From: Streptomyces sp. NBC_00078
Lineage (GTDB): Bacteria; Actinomycetota; Actinomycetes; Streptomycetales; Streptomycetaceae
Length of the DNA: 64,000 nt
Reading direction: 5' to 3'
Assembly: GCF_026343335.1 (NCBI RefSeq)
Contig: NZ_JAPELX010000001.1
Location: 7,688,001 to 7,752,000 of the forward strand
Part shown: positions 35,241 through 43,317 of the stretch, piece by piece
Numbering within the stretch: position 1 is the stretch's first letter
Layout of the letters: every line of letters starts with the position of its first letter
Made by a program: the position numbers and the translations under genes
The notes under the pieces: generated by a model
What the model was told of the DNA's origin: nothing
Database searches by the model: none
What the model saw: the letters and a program-made list of their open reading frames with translations, nothing else

Positions 35241-35422
35241 GTCCCGACAGACAACGTTCGCCCCGTCGCGACGCCGGGCACTCTCGCCGCACCGGGGCAC
35301 AGACCCAGGTACGTCCAGTACGAGGGCCCGCACCCGGTACTCCCCCCAGCCGCCGGCCGGGGGACCCCCCAGAGCACCCATCGGGCGCCGCTCCTTACGG
35401 GCAGACCTTGCCCGCCGGGGCA
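35241..35422. repeat. Dispersed intergenic repeat, copy B
   Basis: This second copy of the element fills the gap between glycerate kinase and the convergent alpha/beta hydrolase. It lacks the hairpin and tandem duplication of copy A but keeps the rest in order and, like copy A, runs up to the stop codon of the minus-strand gene. Placement in two convergent gaps suggests a role as a bidirectional terminator, or tolerance of insertion there. Confidence 0.8.
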
Positions 35423-36652
35423 CTAGACGAGCGGTGTCAGGATGCCCAGCGAGTCCCGGTAGTAGCTGCCGCTCGTGAGGCCCCACACCTTGTGCTTGTT
35501 GTGGAGCCACTGGAACGCGATCTCGTGCACGATCTCCGCGGGGCGCTCCCAGACCACGGAGTGTCCCGCACCCTCCAGCTGGAACATCAGCTTGTTCGAC
35601 CCCTGGACGGCTGCGTAGAGCGCCGGCACGGAGAAGCGCAGCGCCGGGGGGACGGAGAGAGAAGCTGGGGTGTTGGCCGTCTTGTCCAGCTCGCCGTAGA
35701 CGATGGCGACGGGAACCAGATCACCGAGGACGTGGTTGCCCGACGTGTCCGTGTGCGGCACCGTTTCGTTGGTCCAGCCCCAGAAATAGGAGTTCCGGAA
35801 CCGGTGGATGCCCTCGTACACGCCCGGTGACAGCTCCCGCCCCCAGGTGCTGCCGACAGGGTCGTTCTCCATCATGGCCTGCCAGGCATGGTCCTCCATG
35901 CCGGGCTCCCGTTGGGGTGGTGTGCCCTGCTCTTTGTCCCACGCGAGCTTGAAGCCCTCCTTGCTGCTGACGTGCATGGGGAAGCCGTACAGAGCGGGTG
36001 GCTCGGAGACCGGCAGTGTCGTGGCCGGCGGAAGCACGAAGGGTGCCGAGGGGTCGCCCGACCACCGCCCCTGCGGAGGGAAGATCGGGGCGAGCAGGAA
36101 CAGGCTCTTGACGATCGTGGGGTGCTGGAGCGTGTAGGGCCCCATGGCCTGCGCTGCGGCGGACCAGCCGATGAAGTCGAGGGGCTTGTTCCTGCCGGGC
36201 AGGTTCCTTATGTACTCGACCACGGTGGCCAGCTCCGCGCACTCGCTGTCGGTGTTGCCCAGCTGGTGCGGGTACAGAGGCGGGCCGGAGTATCCCCCTG
36301 GCAGGGGGTTGGGATCAAGGACGCTCCGTTGCGCCGGGTTGGCGTTGCGGGGCTCGTCCATCTTCGGGCGTGGCGACCGTCCGTTGCCCTGCAGGTCCAT
36401 CATGAACACGTCATAGTGGTGCTTGGCCAGATCCTGGGCCCAGTTGTACTCGATGCTGGACCCGGGGACGGTCAGGTCGTACCCGGCCAGGACCGGCACG
36501 CTCCTGCCGTGGAGCATCAGCACCGGCTCGCGCGGCTGGTTCCCCTGCGTGCCGTCGTACTCCCGGACGAACAGGTTCACCGTTTCGCCCTCGTTCGCCG
36601 GGATGTTCGAGATGTGCGGGACCACGTGGTCCACGGGCGCGGTTGCGGACAT
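35423..36652 (-). CDS. Alpha/beta hydrolase
   Basis: 409 residues from the ATG that has GGAGGG seven bases upstream. The fold is clear: oxyanion strand VLMLHGRSVPVL, VFMMDLQGNGRS, nucleophile elbow IGWSAAAQAMG (Ser in GWSAA rather than the strict GxSxG), and catalytic His in EGAGHSVVWERP. There is no signal peptide, and a large cap region between the elbow and the acid is consistent with a bulky substrate. The substrate cannot be predicted. Confidence 0.85.
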   Translation of the reverse strand: MSATAPVDHVVPHISNIPANEGETVNLFVREYDGTQGNQPREPVLMLHGRSVPVLAGYDLTVPGSSIEYNWAQDLAKHHYDVFMMDLQGNGRSPRPKMDEPRNANPAQRSVLDPNPLPGGYSGPPLYPHQLGNTDSECAELATVVEYIRNLPGRNKPLDFIGWSAAAQAMGPYTLQHPTIVKSLFLLAPIFPPQGRWSGDPSAPFVLPPATTLPVSEPPALYGFPMHVSSKEGFKLAWDKEQGTPPQREPGMEDHAWQAMMENDPVGSTWGRELSPGVYEGIHRFRNSYFWGWTNETVPHTDTSGNHVLGDLVPVAIVYGELDKTANTPASLSVPPALRFSVPALYAAVQGSNKLMFQLEGAGHSVVWERPAEIVHEIAFQWLHNKHKVWGLTSGSYYRDSLGILTPLV

Positions 36653-36794
36653 GAGTGCCCTCCGATCCGTGAAGCGGAACAAATCCCTGTGAACCCCCTG
36701 ATTTCCACCGTCCTCTTCTTCCTCACCCGCTGCAACTGGGCGCGGGGGAAAGGTAGTTGACCGGTCAAGGGCAAAGCGCGGATGCCCTTGAACC

Positions 36795-36843
36795 CGAAAC
36801 GGGTGTGGCCCGAGTCGCCAGGACTCGGGCCACACCCGTTTCG
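36795..36843 (-). terminator. Exceptionally long stem-loop after the psd-pssA operon
   Basis: A perfect 22-bp inverted repeat (36795-36816 with 36822-36843) has a 5-nt loop and lies 13 bp beyond the pssA stop. Neither side has a U-run, but the stem is very stable; it also insulates the downstream hydrolase gene from read-through. Confidence 0.85.
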
Positions 36844-36856
36844 TTTCGTACGACGG

Positions 36857-37711
36857 TCAGGGCAGCTGAGCCGCCCGCGCCTCACGACGGTTGTCGCGGA
36901 AGTTGTTCACCCGGCGAGCCGTGGCGAACAGGGGGATCACCGCGCCCGTGACCAGCTGCAGCGCGCAGCCCGTCTGAAGGAGCAGCTGGCCGCTGGGAGC
37001 GTCGAAGGCCCAGGCCGCCAGCAGGCCCATCGACACGACGATCCAGGACAGCATCGCCACCGCCAGGCGACCGCGCGGCTTCGGGTACTCGACCCGGCTC
37101 ACCATCAGCCAGGCGGTGCCCAGAATCGCCAGCAGCGTCGCCACGAAGGGCAGCTCCAGCAGGACGATCGAGACGACCGTCAGCGCACCGAACGGCGAGG
37201 GCATGCCCTGGAACATGCCGTTAGGGACGGTCACGCACGAGAAGCGCGCCAGACGCAGTACGACGGCCAGGAGCACCACGATTGCCCCGACCGCAGCCAC
37301 TCTCTGGTGCGCGTCGTCCGCGACCATGCCGTACACGAGGACGAAGTACGCCGGCGCCAGGCCGAAGCTGATCAGGTCGGAGAGGTTGTCCAGTTCCGCG
37401 CCCATGGGGGAGGAGCGGAGCTTGCGTGCCACCAGGCCGTCGAACAGGTCGAAGACCGCCGCGCACAGCATCAGGATCACCGCGGTGGCCGCACTGTGGC
37501 GGGCCATGCCGGTCTCCTGGTCGCCCGTGAGGTGCGGGATCAGGATCCCGGTGGTGGTGAAGTACACCGCCATGAATCCGCACGTCGCGTTGCCGAGGGT
37601 GAGGGTGTCCGCTATTGAGAGGCGGAGGGAGAGGGGCATCTCCTCCTCTTCGTCCACCTCGTCTGCCTCGGGCACCCAGCCCGCCTGGGTCTCAGGATCA
37701 ATCACGGTCAA
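36857..37711 (-). CDS. pssA: CDP-diacylglycerol-serine O-phosphatidyltransferase
   Basis: 284 residues with about eight membrane segments and the full CDP-alcohol phosphotransferase motif: Asp88, Asp91, Gly92, Ala95, Arg96, Gly104, Asp108 and Asp112 (DLFDGLVARKLRSS, then GAELDNLSD). It makes phosphatidylserine from CDP-diacylglycerol and serine. The reading frame begins at a TTG inside the end of psd (14-bp overlap); a GTG two codons later is an alternative. Overlap with psd ensures coordinated synthesis of phosphatidylethanolamine. Confidence 0.93.
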   Translation of the reverse strand: MTVIDPETQAGWVPEADEVDEEEEMPLSLRLSIADTLTLGNATCGFMAVYFTTTGILIPHLTGDQETGMARHSAATAVILMLCAAVFDLFDGLVARKLRSSPMGAELDNLSDLISFGLAPAYFVLVYGMVADDAHQRVAAVGAIVVLLAVVLRLARFSCVTVPNGMFQGMPSPFGALTVVSIVLLELPFVATLLAILGTAWLMVSRVEYPKPRGRLAVAMLSWIVVSMGLLAAWAFDAPSGQLLLQTGCALQLVTGAVIPLFATARRVNNFRDNRREARAAQLP

Positions 37712-38354
37712 TGCGAGTCACCCCAGCCACGGTCTTCTGACCGACCTCGACCGCGACCTCCACGCCCTCGGGCAGGTAGATGTCGACGCGCGAGCCGAAG
37801 CGGATCAGCCCGATGCGGTCACCCTGCTCGACCTTCGTGCCCTGCGGAATGTAGGGGACGATGCGACGGGCCACGGCGCCGGCGATCTGGATCATTTCGA
37901 TGTCGCCGAGTTCGGTGTCGAAATGCCAGACTACGCGCTCGTTGTTCTCGCTCTCCTTGTTGAACGCCGGAACGAACCCGCCGGGAATGTGCTCGACCGA
38001 CGTCACCGTCCCCGAGAGCGGCGCGCGGTTGACGTGGACGTTGAGCGGGCTCATGAAGATCGCGACGCGGGTGCGGCCGTCCTTCCACGGCATGATGCTC
38101 TGCACCACACCGTCGGCGGGCGAGATGACCAGACCCGGGGCGATCTCGCGCTCGGGGTCGCGGAAGAACCACAGCATGCCTGCCGCGAGCGCGGTGGCGG
38201 GCACGGCCACGGCCTTGGCGGCGCCGGAGCGGCGCGCACGGACCAGGCTGAGGGCTGCGGTGGCGACGGTCGGGAGAAGCCACGGCGATGCTCCGCGCGC
38301 AAGACGTACGCCTGCCAGGCTGTCGCGTGGTGCAGAGGTTTGGCTGTGGGGCAT
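37698..38354 (-). CDS. psd: Phosphatidylserine decarboxylase, short form
   Basis: 218 residues from the ATG giving MPHSQTSAPRDS. It has one N-terminal hydrophobic stretch and the conserved segments LWFFRDPERE, ISPADGVV, SPLNVHVNRAP and GDRIGLIRFGSRVD. The Gly-Ser in FGS is the self-cleavage site; Ser188 becomes the pyruvoyl group. It converts phosphatidylserine to phosphatidylethanolamine. A longer upstream frame is not supported. It heads a two-gene operon with pssA. Confidence 0.94.
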   Translation of the reverse strand: MPHSQTSAPRDSLAGVRLARGASPWLLPTVATAALSLVRARRSGAAKAVAVPATALAAGMLWFFRDPEREIAPGLVISPADGVVQSIMPWKDGRTRVAIFMSPLNVHVNRAPLSGTVTSVEHIPGGFVPAFNKESENNERVVWHFDTELGDIEMIQIAGAVARRIVPYIPQGTKVEQGDRIGLIRFGSRVDIYLPEGVEVAVEVGQKTVAGVTRIDRD

Positions 38355-38478
38355 GGATGACCTTCGTAGCGGATGATGCCGCGCTGTAACGGGGGACGGC
38401 GGCTTTCCCGGGATGGTACCGGTCGCGGGCCACAACTGGGCAAGCCAGGAAGCCGAGTCGGTGACCGGGGAATGTTGA

Positions 38479-38513
38479 CGGGGTGTGATCTTCTTCTCCA
38501 AGAAAACACCCCG
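38479..38513 (-). terminator. Stem-loop after the acyl-CoA dehydrogenase gene
   Basis: An 8-bp outer stem (arm CGGGGTGT, 38479-38486 with 38506-38513) encloses an inner TTCTT/AAGAA pairing, 11 bp after the stop of the last gene in the ethylmalonyl-CoA operon. It separates that operon from psd-pssA. Confidence 0.65.
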
Positions 38514-38523
38514 ATCCGGACAT

Positions 38524-39738
38524 CTAGCCCTGGAACCGATACTCTTCGAGCAGCCTGCGACCGATGATCATTTTCTGGATTTCGGCGGTACCTTCACCGA
38601 TGAGCAGCATCGGGGCCTCGCGGTAGAGGCGCTCGATCTCGTACTCCTTGGAGAAGCCGTAGCCGCCGTGGATCCGGAAGGCGTCCTCCACGACCTCCTT
38701 GCAGTACTCGGAGGCGAGGTACTTCGCCATACCGGCCTCAAGGTCGTTTCGTTCGCCAGAATCCTTTTTGCGTGCGGCGTTCACCATCATCGCATGGGCG
38801 GCCTCGACCTTGGTGGCCATCTCGGCCAGCTTGAACTGGATGGCCTGGTGCTGGGCGATCGGCTTGCCGAACGTGTGACGCTGCTGGGCGTACCGCACGC
38901 CGAGCTCGAAGGCACGCTGAGCGACTCCGCAGCCACGCGCCGCCACGTTGACCCGGCCGACCTCGACCCCGTCCATCATTTGGTAAAAACCTCGGCCGGT
39001 GACGCCGCCGAGCACGCGGTCGGCGGGAATGCGCAGGCCATCCATGATCAGCTCAGTGGTGTCGACACCCTTGTACCCCATCTTGTCGATCTTCCCGGGG
39101 ATGGTGAGGCCGGGGCGGACCTCTCCGAAGCCGGGTTCCTTCTCGATCAGGAAGGTCGTCATCGACTTGTGGGGCTTGGCGGCTGCCTCTTCAGGGGAGT
39201 GTCCTTCGTCACTTCGGACCAGAACGGCCACCAGGGACGACGTGCCACCGTTCGTCAGCCACATCTTCTGGCCGTTGAGGACGTACTCGTCGCCGTCCTT
39301 CACCGCCTTCGAGGTGATGGCCGACACGTCCGAGCCGAGGCCCGGTTCCGACATCGAGAAGGCGCCGCGGATGTCGCCGGCCGCCATGCGCGGCAGGAAG
39401 TGGTCCTTCTGCTCCTGCGTGCCGTGCTGCTTGAGCATGTACGCCACGATGAAGTGGGTGTTGATGATGCCGGACACCGACATCCAGCCACGGGCGATCT
39501 CCTCGACGCACAGGGCGTAGGTGAGGAGCGACTCGCCCAGACCCCCGTACTCCTCGGGGATCATCAGGCCGAACAGACCCAACTCCTTGAGACCGTCGAC
39601 GATCTGCTGCGGGTACTCGTCGCGGTGCTCCAGCTCGGTGGCGACCGGGATGATCTCCTTGTCCACGAAGTCGCGGACGGTGGAGAGGATCTCCTGCTGG
39701 ATGTCGGTCAGACCGGCGGTCTGGGCGAGTCGCGCCAT
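38524..39738 (-). CDS. Acyl-CoA dehydrogenase, probable methylsuccinyl-CoA dehydrogenase
   Basis: 404 residues from the ATG giving MARLAQTAGLTDIQQ. It shows the usual acyl-CoA dehydrogenase signatures: FSMSEPGLGSDVSAI (FAD/substrate), MWLTNGG, the FAD motif QRHTFGKPIAQHQAIQ, and the C-terminal IHGGYGFSKEYEIERLYREA with GEGTAEIQ. In the ethylmalonyl-CoA pathway this position is filled by methylsuccinyl-CoA dehydrogenase (to mesaconyl-CoA). As I recall, proteobacterial Mcd is longer (~550 residues), so this is a shorter actinobacterial form if the assignment holds. It starts two bases after the hydratase gene. Confidence 0.85.
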   Translation of the reverse strand: MARLAQTAGLTDIQQEILSTVRDFVDKEIIPVATELEHRDEYPQQIVDGLKELGLFGLMIPEEYGGLGESLLTYALCVEEIARGWMSVSGIINTHFIVAYMLKQHGTQEQKDHFLPRMAAGDIRGAFSMSEPGLGSDVSAITSKAVKDGDEYVLNGQKMWLTNGGTSSLVAVLVRSDEGHSPEEAAAKPHKSMTTFLIEKEPGFGEVRPGLTIPGKIDKMGYKGVDTTELIMDGLRIPADRVLGGVTGRGFYQMMDGVEVGRVNVAARGCGVAQRAFELGVRYAQQRHTFGKPIAQHQAIQFKLAEMATKVEAAHAMMVNAARKKDSGERNDLEAGMAKYLASEYCKEVVEDAFRIHGGYGFSKEYEIERLYREAPMLLIGEGTAEIQKMIIGRRLLEEYRFQG

Positions 39739-39740
39739 GG

Positions 39741-40268
39741 CTACTTCTCCGTGTTCTTTTCCGCAGGTGCGGTCAGCTCGGGGCGGCCGGGCTGCTCGCC
39801 GCCGCGCTCCTTGATGTACGTCTCGGTCGGCACCATCACCTTGCGGCGGAACACGCAGACCAGCGTGCCGTCCTGCTTGTAGCCCTTGGTCTCGACGTAG
39901 ACGATGCCGCGGTCGTTCTTCGACTTGGACGGCCACTTGTCGAGCACGGTCGTCTGGCCGTAGACCGTGTCGCCGTGGAAGGTCGGCGCCACGTGCCTGA
40001 GCGACTCGATCTCCAGGTTGGCGATCGCCTTGCCGGAGACGTCCGGGACGGACATGCCGAGCAGCAGGGAGTAGATGTAGTTCCCGACGACGACGTTCTT
40101 GCCGAAGTCCGTCGTCTTCTCCGCATAGTTGGAGTCCATGTGGAGCGGGTGATGGTTCATGGTGAGGAGACAGAACAGGTGGTCGTCGTACTCCGTGACC
40201 GTCTTGCCCGGCCAGTGCTTGTACGTCGCCCCGACCTCGAACTCCTCATAGGTGCGTCCGAACTGCAT
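39741..40268 (-). CDS. MaoC-family dehydratase, probable mesaconyl-CoA hydratase
   Basis: 175 residues forming a single hot-dog fold. MQFGRTYEEFEVGATYKHWPGK opens it, DHLFCLLTMNHHPLHMDSNYAE carries the hydratase residues, and GNYIYSLLLGMSVPDVSG follows. In the pathway it would hydrate mesaconyl-CoA to beta-methylmalyl-CoA; the proteobacterial enzyme, as I recall, is about twice this length, with a double hot-dog. The gene sits between the lyase and dehydrogenase genes with gaps of 15 and 2 bp. Confidence 0.85.
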   Translation of the reverse strand: MQFGRTYEEFEVGATYKHWPGKTVTEYDDHLFCLLTMNHHPLHMDSNYAEKTTDFGKNVVVGNYIYSLLLGMSVPDVSGKAIANLEIESLRHVAPTFHGDTVYGQTTVLDKWPSKSKNDRGIVYVETKGYKQDGTLVCVFRRKVMVPTETYIKERGGEQPGRPELTAPAEKNTEK

Positions 40269-40283
40269 CGCGCTCAGTGCTCC

Positions 40284-41255
40284 TCAGTTGTCGGGGGTCT
40301 CGAACTTGCTGGTGCGCTGCATGCCGGCGGCGCGCCCCTTGCCGGAGATGACCAGGGCCATCTTGCGGCTGGCCTCGTCGATCATCTCGTCGCCGAGCAT
40401 CGCGGAGCCCTTCTTGCCGCCCGCCTCGGACGTGTAGTAGTCGTACGCGTCCAGGATCAGCTCGGCGTGGTCGTAGTCCTCCTGCGAGGGCGAGAAGATC
40501 TCGTTGGACGCTTCGACCTGGCCCGGGTGCAGCACCCACTTGCCGTCGAAACCGAGGGCCGCGGCACGGCCGGCGACCTCGCGGTAGCCGTCGATGTTGC
40601 GGATCTGGAGGTAAGGGCCGTCGATCGCCTGGAGGTTGTTGGCGCGGGCGGCCATCAGGATCTTCATCAGGATGTAGTGGTAGGCGTCGGCCGGGTAGCC
40701 GGGCGGCTGCTCGCCCACGACCAGCGACTTCATGTTGATCGACGCCATGAAGTCGGCCGGGCCGAAGATGATCGTCTCGACACGCGCGGAGGCCGTCGCG
40801 ATCTCGTTGACGTTGTTGAGGCCCTGGGCGTTCTCGATCTGCGCCTCGATGCCGATCTTGCCGACCTCGAAGCCCATGGTCTTCTCGATCTGGGTCAGCA
40901 GGAGGTCGAGGGCGACGACCTGCTGGGCGGTCTGCACCTTCGGCAGCATGATGCAGTCGAGGTTCTGGCCGGCCCCCTCGACGACCGTGACGACATCGCG
41001 GTACGTCCACTCGGTCGTCCAGTCGTTGACGCGCACGACCCGCGTCTTGCCCGTCCAGTCACCCTCGTTGAGGAACTTGACGATGGTGTGCCGCGCCTCG
41101 GGCTTGGCGAGCGGCGCGCACGCGTCCTCCAGGTCGAGGAAGACCTGGTCGGCGGGGAGGCCCTGCGCCTTCTCCAGGAAGCGGGGGTTGCTCCCGGGGA
41201 CCGCGAGGCAGGAGCGTCGCGGACGAAGCCGGTTCACGGGGGCGGGCGTGGTCAT
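40284..41255 (-). CDS. HpcH/HpaI (CitE-like) lyase, probable malyl-CoA/beta-methylmalyl-CoA lyase
   Basis: A 323-residue TIM-barrel CoA-ester lyase. It has RSCLAVPGSNPRFLEKAQ at the N-terminus, the metal site DLEDACAPLAK, IMLPKVQTAQQV, EAQIENAQGLNNV with the catalytic Glu, and FGPADFMASI, as in CitE/Mcl enzymes. It would split beta-methylmalyl-CoA into glyoxylate and propionyl-CoA. Its start overlaps the mutase stop by four bases (ATGA). The C-terminal region (GKWVLHPGQVEASNEIFSP) is typical. Confidence 0.88.
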   Translation of the reverse strand: MTTPAPVNRLRPRRSCLAVPGSNPRFLEKAQGLPADQVFLDLEDACAPLAKPEARHTIVKFLNEGDWTGKTRVVRVNDWTTEWTYRDVVTVVEGAGQNLDCIMLPKVQTAQQVVALDLLLTQIEKTMGFEVGKIGIEAQIENAQGLNNVNEIATASARVETIIFGPADFMASINMKSLVVGEQPPGYPADAYHYILMKILMAARANNLQAIDGPYLQIRNIDGYREVAGRAAALGFDGKWVLHPGQVEASNEIFSPSQEDYDHAELILDAYDYYTSEAGGKKGSAMLGDEMIDEASRKMALVISGKGRAAGMQRTSKFETPDN

Positions 41256-43300
41256 GCGGGGACCTCCAGGGGGTCGAGCTTGTTCGCTTTCCGGATCTCG
41301 TCGACGATGCGGCCGATGATCCCGGTGATGTCGAAGTCCTTCGGGGTGAAGACGGCGGCCACGCCGGCGGCCCTGAGCTGCTCGGCGTCACCATTCGGGA
41401 TGATGCCACCGGCGATCACCGGTATATCTGTGGCACCGGCCACACGAAGCCGTTCCAGCACGTCAGGGACCAGCTGGGCGTGGGATCCGGAGAGGATCGA
41501 CAGGCCGACCGCGTGCACGTCCTCCGCGAGGGCGGCGTCCACGATCTGCTCGGGCGTCAGGCGGATGCCCTGGTAGACCACCTCGAAGCCGGCGTCACGG
41601 GCCCGTACGGCGATCTGCTCGGCGCCGTTGGAGTGCCCGTCCAGGCCCGGCTTGCCCACCAGGAAGCGGAGGTTGCCGACGCCCAGGTCCTTCGCCGTCA
41701 GATCAACCTTGCGGCGGACCTCGGACATGGCCGAGCCCTCCTCGGCGGGGACCGCCACCGGCGCGGACGAGACACCCGTCGGCGCGCGGAACTCCCCGAA
41801 CACCTCGCGCAGGGCCCCGGCCCACTCACCGGTCGTGGCCCCCGCACGGGCGCATTCCAGGGTGGCCTCCATGAGGTTGCCGGTGCCCTTGGCCGCTTCC
41901 TTCAGCTTCTCCAGCGACTTGCACGGGCGCGGGTGGTTGAAGGGCGGCTGGTAGCGAGTGTCCCGCCAGTTCTGCAGCGAGCCGATGACTCGGGCCTCGA
42001 CAGCTGGATCAACCGTCTGGATGGCTGTATCGAGATCGGCGGTCAATGGGTTGGGCTCGGTCGTCTCGAAGATGTTGACGCCCACGATCTTCTCTTGACC
42101 GGACTCAATACGAGCCCGCCGCTCGGCGTGCGAGGCGACGAGCTGCGACTTGAGGTAGCCGGACTCGACGGCGGCCATCGCGCCGCCCATCGCCTGGATC
42201 CGGTCGATCTCGGTGAGGGACTCCTCGACCAGCTCCGCGACCTTCGCCTCGACGACATGTGAGCCCTCGAAGATGTCCGCGTACTCCAGCAGGTCGCTCT
42301 CGTACGCCAGCACCTGCTGCATGCGCAGGGACCACTGCTGGTCCCAGGGGCGGGGCAGACCCAGCGCCTCGTTCCAGGCAGGCAGCTGCACGGCACGCGC
42401 GCGTGCGTCCTTCGACAGGGTCACGGCCAGCATCTCCAGCACGATCCGCTGGATGTTGTTCTCCGGCTGGGCCTCGGTCAGTCCGAGGGAGTTGACCTGG
42501 ACGCCGTACCGGAAGCGGCGCTGCTTGGCGTTCTCGATGCCGTAGCGCTCGCGGGTGACCTTGTCCCAGATGCGGCCGAAGGCGCGCATCTTGCACATCT
42601 CCTCGACGAACCGGACGCCGGCGTTCACGAAGAAGGAGATACGCGCGACGACGTCGCCGAACTTCTCGGCGGGCACCTGGCCGGAGTCCCGGACGGCGTC
42701 CAGGACCGCGATCGCCGTCGACATCGCGTACGCGATCTCCTGGACCGGTGTGGCGCCCGCCTCCTGCAGGTGGTAGCTGCAGATGTTGATCGGGTTCCAC
42801 TTCGGGATGTGGGAGACCGTGTACGCGATCATGTCCGTCGTCAGACGGAGGGAAGGACCCGGCGGGAAGACGTGCGTCCCCCGCGACAGGTACTCCTTGA
42901 CGATGTCGTTCTGGGTCGTGCCCTGGAGCTTGGTGATGTCCGCACCCTGCTCCTCGGCGACGACCTGGTAGAGCGCCAGCAGCCACATGGCGGTGGCGTT
43001 GATCGTCATCGAGGTGTTCATCTGCTCCAGGGGGATGTCCTGGAACAGCCTGCGCATGTCACCGAGGTGCGCGATCGGCACGCCGACCCGGCCGACCTCG
43101 CCGCGGGCGAGGATGTGGTCGGAGTCGTAGCCGGTCTGCGTCGGCAGGTCGAACGCGACCGACAGGCCGGTCTGTCCCTTGGCGAGATTGCGCCGGTACA
43201 GCTCGTTGGACGCCTCGGCCGTGGAGTGACCGGCGTACGTGCGCATGAGCCACGGCCGGTCCTTCTCCCGCTTGCCTTCGGCGGGCTGACGCTCAGTCAT
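41252..43300 (-). CDS. meaA: Ethylmalonyl-CoA mutase (MeaA-type, B12-dependent)
   Basis: 682 residues combining a methylmalonyl-CoA-mutase-type TIM barrel (RPWLMRTYAGHSTAEASNEL, FDLPTQTGYDSDH, YHLQEAGATPVQE) with a C-terminal cobalamin-binding domain. The latter contains KPGLDGHSNGAEQ, whose His556 is the lower cobalt ligand of the DxHxxG motif, then SILSGSHAQ and VIAGGIIPNGDA. In the ccr operon this protein rearranges ethylmalonyl-CoA to methylsuccinyl-CoA. Adenosylcobalamin is required. It begins 17 bp after ccr. Confidence 0.94.
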   Translation of the reverse strand: MTERQPAEGKREKDRPWLMRTYAGHSTAEASNELYRRNLAKGQTGLSVAFDLPTQTGYDSDHILARGEVGRVGVPIAHLGDMRRLFQDIPLEQMNTSMTINATAMWLLALYQVVAEEQGADITKLQGTTQNDIVKEYLSRGTHVFPPGPSLRLTTDMIAYTVSHIPKWNPINICSYHLQEAGATPVQEIAYAMSTAIAVLDAVRDSGQVPAEKFGDVVARISFFVNAGVRFVEEMCKMRAFGRIWDKVTRERYGIENAKQRRFRYGVQVNSLGLTEAQPENNIQRIVLEMLAVTLSKDARARAVQLPAWNEALGLPRPWDQQWSLRMQQVLAYESDLLEYADIFEGSHVVEAKVAELVEESLTEIDRIQAMGGAMAAVESGYLKSQLVASHAERRARIESGQEKIVGVNIFETTEPNPLTADLDTAIQTVDPAVEARVIGSLQNWRDTRYQPPFNHPRPCKSLEKLKEAAKGTGNLMEATLECARAGATTGEWAGALREVFGEFRAPTGVSSAPVAVPAEEGSAMSEVRRKVDLTAKDLGVGNLRFLVGKPGLDGHSNGAEQIAVRARDAGFEVVYQGIRLTPEQIVDAALAEDVHAVGLSILSGSHAQLVPDVLERLRVAGATDIPVIAGGIIPNGDAEQLRAAGVAAVFTPKDFDITGIIGRIVDEIRKANKLDPLEVPA

Positions 43301-43317
43301 CTATGACCCCGGGTGTC

